From NCBI GenBank assembly GCA_004802705.1, contig SGPL01000245.1, positions 7,907-46,967 on the forward strand: DNA of 39,061 nt, given 5' to 3'. The DNA is from Bondarzewia mesenterica (lineage: Eukaryota; Basidiomycota; Agaricomycetes; Russulales; Bondarzewiaceae). The first letter of the stretch is position 1, and each line of letters starts with the position of its first letter. Positions 10,896-21,110 of this stretch are shown here, piece after piece. The notes below the pieces were generated by a model. That model saw only the letters and a program-made list of their open reading frames with translations. It did not search any database and had not been told where the DNA came from. The position numbers and the translations under genes were made by a program.

Positions 10896-13813
10896 ATGAC
10901 CAGCAAGGACGCTCTCCCGCTTTCATCTGATCTCGTTTACGACGCCGGGCTCTTATTTTGGAGAGTGGTCGTAAACATATTTTTCAGGGAGGTTCGCCCC
11001 AGAGGCGCATTTAACATCCCTCGCGGTGGACCCGTCATATTCGTCGCTGCGCCCCATCACAATCAAGTACGCTGCACCATCTTCATGTTCAGTACACTAA
11101 CAAATGCAATTCAGTTCCTGGATCCCTTGCTCTTAATGCTCGAAGTGCACCGCGAGACACGACGCAGAATCCAATTCTTGGTTGCTGCGAAGAGTTTGAA
11201 GCGGAAGGCGGTCGGATTCTTTTCGAATCTAATGTCTAGCAGTGAGCATATCTCGTACGCATATTTAAATGACTCCTGACCGCCTACCGTCCCCTCTCGC
11301 CGACAAGTTCCCGTTGCGCGCGCTGCGGACGATGCCAAACCTGGGACCGGAAGAGTGTATCTATCCTTGGATGACTCATGTCTTGTCATTGGCGAAGGCA
11401 CCAAATTCTTGTCCGAGTTTTCACCCAAAATGCAGATCATGCTTTCCAAGTCGGTGAACTCTGCAGTGGCTGAAGTTACAGAAGTGATCTCGGACACTCA
11501 GCTTAGAATCAAAAAGGACTTTGGAGGAGAGAGTGGCAAGGGCACAGCGCGGATTCGCGAAAGACTCGAAGAGCTCAAGGCGGAGGGTACAGTCGGACTG
11601 GATTTCAAGCATCTGCCTTTCGTTGACCAACAGGAGATGTACCGTCATGTGTATCAATGTCTCACCGAGAATGCTTGCATCGGAATTTTCCCAGAAGGTG
11701 CGTCATGCATGTTTGTTTGTGTTCTGGGCAATTCCTGATGTCTCTGACCATAATATTCGTAGGTGGTAGCCATGACCGGACAGACCTCCTGCCCTTGAAA
11801 GCTGGCGTATCTATCATGGCCCTCGGCGCCATGGCGAACGATCCTAGTGTAAAAGTCAAGATTGTCCCAGTCGGTCTTTCCTATTTCCATGCACACAGAT
11901 TCCGATCTCGTGCCGTCGTCGAGTTTGGTTCGGCTTTGGACGTCCCGTCGGAATACGTAGAGATGTTCAGACAGGGTGGAATGAAAAAACGGGAGGCTGT
12001 CGGCCAGTTATTGAACCTCATCTACGATGGCTTAAAGACGGTCACCGTTCGGACTCCGGATTACGACACGCTTATGGTTAGTGAACATATCTTCCCCGGC
12101 TACCTGGCAATCCACAAATTTGTAAACTGGTACTCATGCAACTGGATGTAGCTTGTTCAAGCTGGCAGACGGCTGTACAAAACACCTGGACAGCATCTAA
12201 CTTTAGGCCAGGTCGTTGAGTTGAACAAACGCTTTGTAGAAGGCTATCTGCATTTCCAAAACGAGCCCCGCGTTCAGGCCCTACGAGCCAATGTACTCAA
12301 ATACAATCGACTTGTTAGGGATTTGGGGTTGCGAGATCATCAGGTCCGTTTTTTATCGTGTCGGGTTCCGCGTCTGCGCCGCTGAAGGATCGGAGTAGGT
12401 TCCTCGAGCCCAGAAGGCTAGCTGGAAGACATTTGGCCTTCTTCTTTACCGACTTGGTCTCCTTACTGTTTGGACAGTGCTAGCGCTCCCTGGTGTCATA
12501 TTGAATGGTCCGATTTTCCTGGTCGCATCTATCGTGTCACGAAAGAAAGCCAAAGGTAGGGTTTGAGACTACACCTGCTGTGCGTCCGCTCATGATTTTC
12601 CAGAGGCGCTCGCTGCATCCGTTGTGAAAGTTGCCGGTCGGGATGTCCTTGCTACATGGAAAGTATTAATTTCTCTCGGCGTCGCACCTGTGCTGTATGG
12701 ATTCTACGCATTTGTTGCTACGATTGTCGCGATAAAGGCAAACGCCTCACTCACGTGGAGAATTTGGACGCCTTTCCTGGTCATTATGGCATTACCATTC
12801 ATCGGCTTTGCTGCGCTGAAGTTCGGAGAGGCGGGAATGGATGTCTTAAAGTCAGTGTTCACTTAATTCGTACCGAAAGATTGTTGATTGGCTGTTTGCA
12901 GATCATTGAGGCCTCTTGTCGTGGCGCTCATCCCTGGTCAGCAACGATATCTGACCCGCCTGAAACAGATGAGACAGGGGCTATCAAACGAGCTAGTGGA
13001 AGTTATTAATGAATTTGGTCCGAAGATATACGAAGATTTCGACAAGGTGCTCTCAAATCTGTATTTGTCTCTGGCATTACCTTTCTAATCCATGTCTCAT
13101 GTCAGTGGAGGATCCTCGTTCCTTCTGCAAGCGTCCCTCCATCGAGCGGTACACCAGGACTCTGGCGCAGAAAGAGTGGTGTGGGTGCTGTTGATGCACA
13201 AGGTAACCTGCTCGTGCATCCCATGGTGAGTGCGGAACTTGAATTTCTCAGTGTGTGCGTCTCCCTCATGCTGTTCAAGACATGGCTGGACGAACGCCTG
13301 TTCGGCTGGAGCCGCAGCGCAAAGCGCGGGACTAGCGCATGGGCAGGCGGCACGTACAGCCAGGACATTAGCCGCGCACCCACTCCCGACGTCTCCGATG
13401 ACGAAGATACAGGGGACTACGATAACGTCCTCGGCATCCTACCTGGAGAGGGCTATCTTACACCCAACCGTCATCGATCGCGCAGCCACCATAGCTCCTA
13501 TGCCGATCTCCAGAAGTTCAGAATGACCGCAACGCAGCAGTCGGGACAAGGCAAGGCAATGCGCTCCCCTCAGTTGGCGGTCCAGCCACTCCCTGACAAC
13601 CAGACACACCCGGTTGGTCAAGGAGAGTCTCCAACAGAATATGAGGGTTTGCACCACCGGCAAACGCATCGCGGTAGGAAGCCAAGTCTATCAGACAGTG
13701 TTGCGGTTGAGCGAATTGCGGCATTAGACCCGGACGAGAGATTCAGGGAGTGTACGGACCACATCAACGAGGAGATCCGAGAGACGAAACAGGGGCGTAC
13801 ACACGAGGACTGA
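10896..13813 (+). CDS. Glycerol-3-phosphate O-acyltransferase (Sct1/Gpt2 family)
   Basis: This is the ER acyltransferase that makes lysophosphatidic acid, the first step of glycerolipid synthesis. Ten exons are in phase: 10896-11066, 11115-11241, 11308-11697, 11763-12076, 12152-12343, 12399-12555, 12604-12850, 12902-13046, 13106-13225 and 13280-13813. They code for 798 residues. The catalytic HX4D is split by the first intron (PHHNQ | FLDPLL, His55 to Asp60). The FPEGGSHD substrate-binding block and the IVPVGLSYF block follow. The fungal-specific insertion between the HX4D and FPEG blocks is present. Membrane segments follow at about 12,430-12,530 and 12,660-12,830. The C-terminus is hydrophilic and Ser/His/Asp-rich, typical of the phosphoregulated tail of this family. 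The ATG at 10896 is the first in-frame start. It cannot be assigned to Sct1 versus Gpt2. Confidence 0.95.
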
Positions 13814-14028
13814 ACGGACTCGCTGTTTGTGAAGTTTTTTTGCCTTATGACTCAGATCGACCCAATACTTGTTAGAGCAAGTCGTGGCACTGTACCAATA
13901 CATACTAGTCGAAGCGGGGTTGATTTATCGCATGTTAATCTTGTCTGCATTCGGAGAAGAAAAAGCTGATCGCAAGAGATATTGATGATACACAACTGCG
14001 GGTATACTATGCGGGGAGACCGCGAACT

Positions 14029-14629
14029 TCAATGAACAAATTCTGCCTGAGATAGAATTTGGAAAAGTCCATCCCGCACGCCGTGCACCTGCCGATCAGA
14101 GATCGGAAGCGGAAGTAAAAACATAATCCAACGGTTCAGATAAGATCTTCAACATTCCAGAGAAATAAAGGCGCATGGCGCACGCACCGTAAATCGCTGT
14201 GTTCGTTGAAGAACTGGCGATTATAATCTCTCTCGTCACCGATTCTCACGCTGGGAACGCGGATTCTTGACGGACGCACCTGAATTTGCGTGCAGCCGCC
14301 CTGCTGAGCCTTGTAATTCCCGAGGGCCTCTCCTCCCAGATCCATGCACCGGATTTCGCGCTGCCGCGACGGCCACCCGTCGAATCCGTCAATCGGGGCT
14401 GACCGATATTTCGAGGGTGTGTGGAGGACAATGGCGAGGGCTTACCGTGGTCGCGGAGTAGCCTCCCGACGCGCTAAAAGTCCCATTCAGAGAGCGAACG
14501 TGGGCGTGAGTGTGGGGAAATCACTAACGGGGTATATTTCGTGATTACGTAGATCGGCGTACCCCTCGAGGAGCCGCACTTCTCGACGAACAAGTAGGGC
14601 TCTGTCGAGGCAGAAGCGTCGGAAGACAT
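14029..14629 (-). CDS. Unrecognised small protein gene (123 residues)
   Basis: I do not recognise this protein. A five-exon model is in phase with canonical borders: 14629-14549, 14473-14446, 14398-14280, 14213-14188 and 14146-14029. The start MSSDASASTEPYLFVEKCG and the exon 3 stretch (EIRCMDLGGEALGNYKAQQ) have codon-like composition, with four cysteines in the first 70 residues. There is no signal peptide and no membrane segment except a weak MFLLPLP near the C-terminus. It sits convergent to the GPAT gene and downstream of MAP1. The last two exons are the least certain. It could be a short lineage-specific protein or a chance series of exons. Confidence 0.38.
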
Positions 14630-15057
14630 GCTGTGATTGTGATAGTACAGAGGCGTGAATGGGCACTCAAAGGCCGATCAGCAAGCAGGAGCAGGGTCCT
14701 CGTTCGTTGTTCGGTAGGCGCTCGAAATGCTCACAGACACGGTTGAAAGAAACGTGATAGGGCGCAGAAAAACAGCGTGACGCCACTCTCCCCGCCACGT
14801 CGTCCACATACACCAACTGGGTTCCTTGGTTTCCAATGACACCCACAGATAAGAAAACCCCAATCAAACACATGATCGAGCAAGTCGTATTGTCTCGGTA
14901 GCCAGGTGATCTCCCACAGTTGTGACGGGCAGCAGTGGCGTTGCCATGCACAAAGCAACCCGACCATCCGATAATCACCAGAAGCGAGAAACGCACGAGC
15001 AAGAATAAATAGCATAAAAAAGCTCTGTAGGCGCTGGTCAAAAAACATAGTATAGTG
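14630..15057. other. Space between MAP1 and the small gene
   Basis: This stretch would hold the MAP1 3' UTR and the promoter of the small gene at 14,629. Two overlapping minus-strand open frames of 105-124 codons exist in different frames. Neither has family features, and they begin only about 10-17 bases after the MAP1 stop codon. Confidence 0.4.
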
Positions 15058-17014
15058 CTATAATTCTCTTGGTTTTCCGGCAGTCAAAACTTCCACCCCA
15101 GTCTCGGTGATCCTGAAAATCCAGGTTAGCATCTTTACCCCATACGACGGGAAGTCGACTCACAATAATGTCTCTTCAAACTGTGCGCTTTTCTTTCCAT
15201 CTACCGTCGTAGCAGTCCAGTTATCTGGCCAATGAACCTCGTCCCAGTTGCTCCCGAGATTAATCATCTGTGGTGAAGGGTGGAGTCATCAGATAAGTTG
15301 CACATCTAACGAGCAGATAAGACTGACAGGTTCGATTGTGAAGGTCTGACAAGATACAACAACGTTCAATATCTGAGCGTGCATTAGAAATTCGGACCAC
15401 CCACCATGCCCGGCTTCATGGTTCCGATAGCCTTATTCTTGGCATAATGAGGTACATTTGTTGGTGAACAATGGAAGAGGTCGTTGATCCCATGGCCGGT
15501 GTATGTTCGCACGACGGAACACCCATTGGCACGAGCGATAGGTTCACTGCATGACCCTCTGTGAGTCCGAGAAGGTATCGATATAACTGGGGTCCTACAT
15601 CGTTTTTCCAAGGTCACGGAAGAGAGCTCCNGGCTTGCAGAGCATGATGGCTTCGTCCAAGCACTGTCTTGCTATGCGTATCAGCTTTTTTGAATCGTCA
15701 TCTATTCTTCCCACGGCATAGGTTTCGTTAAGGTCGCCGTGAAATCCTGTGGNTGAGAACACTCAGAAGAGCACGGAAAGAACCGTAGCAAGAAATAGGT
15801 ACCGTCATAATACAAAGTTACATCTATGAAAGTGGATATGANCNAGNGCGACTGCTCCCAATCGAATTAGACACACCGATNTTGAGAATGTCTCCTTCTA
15901 NCAGTTTTCGTTGATCTGGAATTCCGTGGCAGATGGCTTCATTTACAGAACTNAGGTAGATCACAAAGATCTGGAAACTTGGGACCAATAGAAGGGGACT
16001 GATGACCTACGTGCAAACCGATTTGGGGAAGTGACGATAGTTCAGTGGCGACGGGTATGCGTTCCGCTCAATACAGGCTTGGTGTACGACGGCATCTATA
16101 TCATCCGTGGTAATCCCGGGACGAACGTATGAAGCAGCGATATCGAGGACTTCTCTGGCAAGCTGGAGGATAGGAAGATCAATGAGCCCAATAGCTGGGG
16201 AGATTCAACACGGCGAAACTCCGTCCGTGTGCAGATAATTATCTCGAGAACGCACAGTGCGTTGCACGAAGGACCAATTCCGGCCGACGAAAAGAACGGA
16301 CGTACTTTGCAAACCTTCCTCATTTTTTCCTGCTCTTCCGGAGTCAAAATACGAGGAGGCTGTCCTGCTCGTCTGCTTTCGGAAACAGGTATGGCTGATA
16401 GACAAATGAGTATCAATACTGGCTTACATGACCATCTTGACATGACGGACAAAACCCACGATCCTACCGTTTTCAGCATAATCAGGCTTGTCGATATGGT
16501 CGGGCACAGTTCGAGGAGGTGACAAAGGGTAGACAGGGCGTAAGCTTCCGGTGAAGTTGAAACCGTGAAAAGGGTTGAATGTGCCATCTAATTTACTCTT
16601 GAGCAAGTATGAACCGAAATAGAGGTTATGACAAACTTTTATTGATGGACGGATCGTCGAGCAATGGCTGACGAGGGGTGGCCAGCTCGTGGATGAGTTT
16701 GTGTGTTTTCTATATATTCGGATGAGAGAAAGGTAGAAAAAAAATGGATGTCCCTTACCCCTGCGTGGAGACATAAACATAAGCAACAGGGTGGAAATAC
16801 ATGAACAGCAGTCAAACTCACAACCGGCCTTGAAACATTCCTGCCCACAGAAGAAAGATCCCTGAATGCCTAGCCTGGTTTGGTGATCAGCGATACAAGG
16901 GACGAATTGAGTACACAGTATACGCGCTCACTTGTGACAGGTGGGGCATTCCAATCGTGAGGGTGGGTGTCCATGTGGGCAACTTGAGCTCTGGCAGACT
17001 ACGGGAGCACTCAT
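15058..17014 (-). CDS. MAP1: Methionine aminopeptidase 1 with N-terminal zinc finger
   Basis: This cytosolic dinuclear-metal enzyme removes initiator methionine from nascent proteins at the ribosome. Fourteen exons fit in phase: 17014-16932, 16874-16822, 16760-16759, 16709-16637, 16587-16468, 16394-16306, 16162-16011, 15950-15877, 15823-15803, 15746-15599, 15546-15405, 15345-15328, 15267-15164 and 15112-15058. They total 1,134 nt, or 377 residues, the family's normal length. The N-terminus has the C6H2 ribosome-binding zinc finger: [28 protein letters not shown] and HKLIH. The catalytic domain shows [41 protein letters not shown] (metal aspartates), [14 protein letters not shown] (metal histidine), FTIEPM and FEETLLITETG (metal glutamates). 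The third exon is only 2 nt long, and exons of 18 and 21 nt also occur. A few N bases are present, but no break. Confidence 0.94.
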
Positions 17015-17616
17015 GGTGGAAGGAGAGTTGATGATCGACTCGAGCTGAGCTCCGACAGGCTCCGACGCAGGGACAACACGAGATCTTGATCAGCACGTGC
17101 GCGAGCGCTTTGGTGGAAGACGGATTTAGTAGCGAAAAGAGCAGACCAGAAAGCAACATTGTGCAGTAGACCTCAAAGTTGGGTGAAATTGTATTTCGAG
17201 ATTCACATCTCGAATACTGTTCAGTGCTCAGCAATGAGATTTTTTGGCAACGTAGATTTATCACGTCAAAATTGACCGTCGATTTCAAGCCAGTAACCGT
17301 CGTTAAAGTTCTTGAGTATAAAGTTTGACTAAGGTTTGCAACAAATGGACTACCATATGGATACTTCCCCTCTACTGATGTGTGAATCCTTCGTGTTCTG
17401 TACTCACTTACTCATCTGAAAAGAAATGACAAGAAGCCCAGCAACAACAAGCGAGAGAGAAGGAAAGAAAAGAAAGATTACAATTTGTATGTGCGCGTCT
17501 CTTCCGCGCACGTCTAACTTCTCAACAGCCAATCAGCGTACACCGTCGCTCTCCATATCCCAGCATCAGGATCCCCAGATCATCCAAAGAGAGACATGGA
17601 AAGGGAGGAAGAGGGA
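17015..17616. other. Tandem intergenic region UBC13-MAP1
   Basis: This 602-bp space holds the MAP1 promoter and the UBC13 3' end. A purine-rich GA/GAAA microsatellite-like tract lies at about 17,449-17,478. The open frame at 16,887-17,288 is a shadow of MAP1 exon 1 and its leader. I see no further gene. Confidence 0.45.
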
Positions 17617-18357
17617 TCACTCGATCGCGTACTGCTCCGTCCATTCTCGACTGACGCGCTGCGCGTCTTGCTCATCCTCCTTGTAGTGCTTCGCAACGTC
17701 CGTCGCAAGTGGGTCATCCGGGTTGGGCGAACTCAGAAGTGCTTGAATCGAGAGCAAAACTGTGCGGATCTGAAGCGCTGGAGACCATTTGTCTGTGCGC
17801 ATGCCCCGGGGAGGAGGGGCCGAGGTGGTGCATTAATATAGAATGAAGATGAAACAAAGGATCGCAATTGGCGTCAAATTACGGTCAGACGGTAAGAGGG
17901 AAAAATGCGCGCACCTTTGAGGATATCCAAACAGATGCGGCCAAGTTTATCTGACGAAACGCATGTACGCCCACCGACGCACGACAATGAACAACGAAAA
18001 GAGGACACGGCATGCGCACACCACTCACCAATGTTCGGGTGGTATATCTTTGTCAGGAAGCGCACTTTTGGGGGTGCCATCGGGTACTCCTCTGGGAGGA
18101 AGAGCTCGAGCTTGAATACTCCATCTGCGAAGAGTGGTGTTAAGCGGATGAGAACGTAGACACGAGCATACGCATAGAAGTGAGATAAAATAAAGAATAA
18201 TAGTTTGCGAAAAATACGATGCTCGGGATGTGGGATAGGAAGATAGAAAGTAATAGAAAGAAGGATAAAAGAAAGAAAATAAGACAAGGGATGTAGACGC
18301 ACGCTGGAAAGGACTCCCGTCCGGACCCTGGATAGTCACGTCGAAGTAGCGCAGGTT
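17617..18357 (-). CDS. UBC13: Ubiquitin-conjugating enzyme E2 Ubc13 (5' end lost in the assembly gap)
   Basis: Ubc13 with its Mms2-type partner builds K63-linked ubiquitin chains for error-free DNA damage tolerance. Visible exons are 17792-17617, 17950-17915, 18124-18029 and 18303 to about 18,355, where the Ns begin. The reading is [59 protein letters not shown], then [20 protein letters not shown] to a stop at 17617. The HPN motif and the active-site cysteine in GRICLDIL are present, the latter in a 36-nt exon. The residue joining exons at 18,303/18,124 reads as QHGVF, where Glu/Gly is more usual. The first 30 or so residues are missing because of the gap. The intron at 18,125-18,302 is purine-rich on the + strand. 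Confidence 0.94.
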
Positions 18358-18763
18358 GNNGTNNNGCNGTNANNCNNNNNNNNNNNNNNNNNNNNNNNNN
18401 NNNNNNNNNNNNNNNNNNNNNNNNNNNNNNNNNNNNNNNNNNNNNNNNNNNNNNNNNNNNNNNNNNNNNNNNNNNNNNNNNNNNNNNNNNNNNNNNNNNN
18501 NNNNNNNNNNNNNNNNNNNNNNNNNNNNNNNNNNNNNNNNNNNNNNNNNNNNNNNNNNNNNNNNNNNNNNNNNNNNNNNNNNNNNNNNNNNNNNNNNNNN
18601 NNNNNNNNNNNNNNNNNNNNNNNNNNNNNNNNNNNNNNNNNNNNNNNNNNNNNNNNNNNNNNNNNNNNNNNNNNNNNNNNNNNNNNNNNNNNNNNNNNNN
18701 NNNNNNNNNNNNNNNNNNNNNNNNNNNNNNNNNNNNNNNNNNCNCAGANCTNNNACNNANNTG
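18358..18763. other. Assembly gap (run of N)
   Basis: About 400 unresolved bases lie between UBC13 and elongin C. The gap hides the 5' end of UBC13 and probably part of the divergent promoter. Isolated called bases at its edges (18,358-18,375 and 18,743-18,775) are low quality. Open frames reported through it are meaningless. Confidence 0.97.
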
Positions 18764-18844
18764 NANCCTTNTGATNCATCTTCAACTCTGCCTTTACTCG
18801 GCCTCTTCAAATCTCACTAGACCCATTTTGTTTGACCCTTGATC

Positions 18845-19591
18845 ATGGANAANAAAGGTGCNCAGTTCNTCTCTGAACTCGATTTTTNTTGTTGACTTGT
18901 ACGCATTTGTTACCATTCTCTGCAGACGANNGACCCAACACCAGACTCAGCGGAAGACTGGGTGCGCATTGTGAGNGGGGACGAATATTCGTTCGTCGTG
19001 AAGCGGAAGGTTGCTATGGCAAGCGGGACGCTGAAGAACATGCTGAGCGAGGAGGGTNTGTCGCACATCNTANTTCACCGCTATGTTNGNTGTATCCAGT
19101 TAGTATTGACGCGNCGCTCACCCGACAGCCAATTTCTTCGAAGCAAAGCGACAGACATGCAAGCTCCAGGAACGGTAAGTCANATATATATACNAACAAC
19201 CCAACCCCACANCTTTCTCTATTCTCGCCNCGCCAATTCAGTGGACGGACTGATGTGTAGGCTCACNTTGGCNCTTCTTTTTTTTATCCTTNGTGTGTAG
19301 GGGCGTTGTGGTGGAAAAGCTAGTAGAGTANCTGGCGTACAAGACGACGTATGAAAATGCTCCACCCAAGGCAGAAATTCCCGACTTTTTTTGAGCGCAT
19401 TCAGCCNGAGGTCGCTCTCGAACTGTGCGTTAATTTTCTCTTCCTGTTTTATTATTATTATCCCTACTCTNGTCANCTCTTGCCTCATTATTTGTACTCA
19501 ACCTGATGGATCATTGCACNANTTTTTGCCGTCTTCTTTAATGGACGAATTGACGCACCNCGCAGATTGCAAGCNGCNGATTACCTCGAAG
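18845..19591 (+). CDS. ELC1: Elongin C (Skp1-like), with one homopolymer frame break
   Basis: Elongin C is the BTB/POZ-fold adaptor of cullin ubiquitin ligases and of elongin. The well-supported exons are 18926-19055, 19129-19174, 19301-19424 and 19566-19591. A first exon with ATG at 18,845 contains Ns, and its junction to 18,926 is not resolved. Family stretches are DWVRIVSGDEYSFVVKRK, MASGTLKNMLSEEG, ANFFEA, RGVVVEKLVEYLAYK, IPDFFERIQPEVALEL and LQAADYLE. These match the elongin C pattern including the C-terminal helix, and length matches the usual 110-120 residues. One base too many in the T-run 19386-19392 breaks the frame inside IPDFFERI. The last one to few residues and stop lie in a further exon that I could not place (possibly near 19,821). 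Confidence 0.85.
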
Positions 19592-19952
19592 GTTCGTTTA
19601 CCTCTTTCACTCCCCCACCCTCTATCNTCTACTCTTCCTGGGGAAGTCGCTCACGACAAATCGTTGCCGATAGCTTGATTGTTGTGTTGGTCGTGATATT
19701 TAATGTTGACGCGCTTAAGGCATTTATCATTCTACTTCAATGGTNGGGTTGCACTGTATGTCTNTTGTACGAATGTACGAACGAAGTCTCTTTCTTTTTT
19801 TTTCTTGGTTTCGGTGATCAGATCTGACTCGCATAANCTAATCTCGCCAAACTCAACGTTGCCGCGAGGGTATCTTAAGACAGTAAGTGACCATTATGTG
19901 CTGGTTCAGTATTGGACTCATCTGAGGCTAGTTAAGTCAATCATCTTGCAGT

Positions 19953-21110
19953 ATGTCCGACACAATGCATCGTTGTCTCAGAATGTTGGACATCCAACTG
20001 GAGATCCTNGGCCACATTTTGCCATCTGAGCGCATCCTCGAATTCGCTATCCGATAGATGCTTACTTGGTNGGTGGNCATTTTAGGACGGCGAGATGCCG
20101 CAGCTTTTGCGAGAGCATCGAAGGAATCTCTCGAAGCAGGNCTGAATACATTGTGGCGAGTGTTGGACCTGCCTGCACATCTCTTGANTTGCCTTGTGCT
20201 CTCGGACACGCNCGTAGGTATGGTATNATTCATANGCNGTTAACCGTTTAATGTTCCTGACATCNATGAGAATTCGATCTCAGGATATTCAGCGCAAAGC
20301 TGGGCCAGGCCCCACTTCTATACATCGTGCATCAGGAACTTGTGGGTTGAGGACGACGGCGATATCACCGAGATGGNGTTTCGTGAGCTCAGGGACTGTA
20401 AACGTGCTGCTCCCTTATTACCCAATCTGCACCATTTCACATGGTGCNTNTGTGNNNNTNNNANAANCNTGTTNTCTTGGANATGTCCAGCTGCCTTCAA
20501 TTCTGCATTNNATCGACCCGCTGGCCTCCCGATTTTCTCTGTTTCCCGCGCTTNATACTTTGCATCTTCTGGAATCAGATCTTCGTGAAGGGAAGAAACT
20601 ACTCCAGNCGTTCAGAGGANGTCGCAATATTCGGNAGGTATTTCAATCCGAGGGCGATGCTCTAGAAAGCTTTTGCCGCTGCTATATCGGAGCATTTATC
20701 CGTTCATGCTATGAAACACTTGGGATTCCATCTCAATTAGCTTGATGACATCGAGTACCGCTATGAAGACGATGACGGTACGACCTTTCTACTTAGCTTG
20801 CAGTCCTTGCGATCATTATTCGACTTGCACAAGATCGAGACGTTTGGCTTGCATTACTGGACGTGTGATGTAGACAACTCTTTTCTGGAAACTATGGCTT
20901 TGTCCTGGCCTTGCCTCCATAAGCCGATTTGGATGAATATATTTTCATGGAGGACGAGGAAAATGAGTCTGATTCTCAGATCACCATCGATAGTTTGTTA
21001 CCCCTCGCTAGGCACTGCTCCCACTTTCTGGATGGGCGATTTATTTGCGCTGCGCGCCAACCCTGCTGCTTACGGGGACTTCCAAAGGTGGGATATCACC
21101 TAACAAATAC
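19953..21110 (+). pseudogene. F-box-like protein gene, apparently disrupted
   Basis: The region reads as a basidiomycete F-box protein in pieces. It begins MSDTMHRCLRMLDIQLEIL at 19,953. It continues RRDAAAFARASKESLEA and LNTLWRVLDLPAHLL from about 20,088. Later come APLLYIVHQEL, FRELRDCKRAAPLLPNLHHF, FSLFPALXTLHLLESDLREGKK, FDLHKIETFGLHYWTCDVD, MALSWPCL and MEDEENESDSQITIDSLLPLARHC. The pieces are in different frames with no clear introns between several of them (for example around 20,743 and 20,925). F-box proteins bind Skp1 and present substrates to SCF ligases. Ns are frequent up to 20,640, so some breaks are sequence quality. The breaks after 20,700, where no N occurs, favour real decay. 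Homologous-looking debris may continue to about 21,480. Confidence 0.6.

Noticed and set aside
14667..15048. Two overlapping minus-strand frames (105 and 124 codons) just after MAP1
   Set aside because: They start within about 20 bases of the MAP1 stop, overlap in different frames and show no conserved motif. MAP1 3' UTR is simpler.
18336..18820. Long open frames across the N run
   Set aside because: They exist only because unresolved bases are not read as stops.
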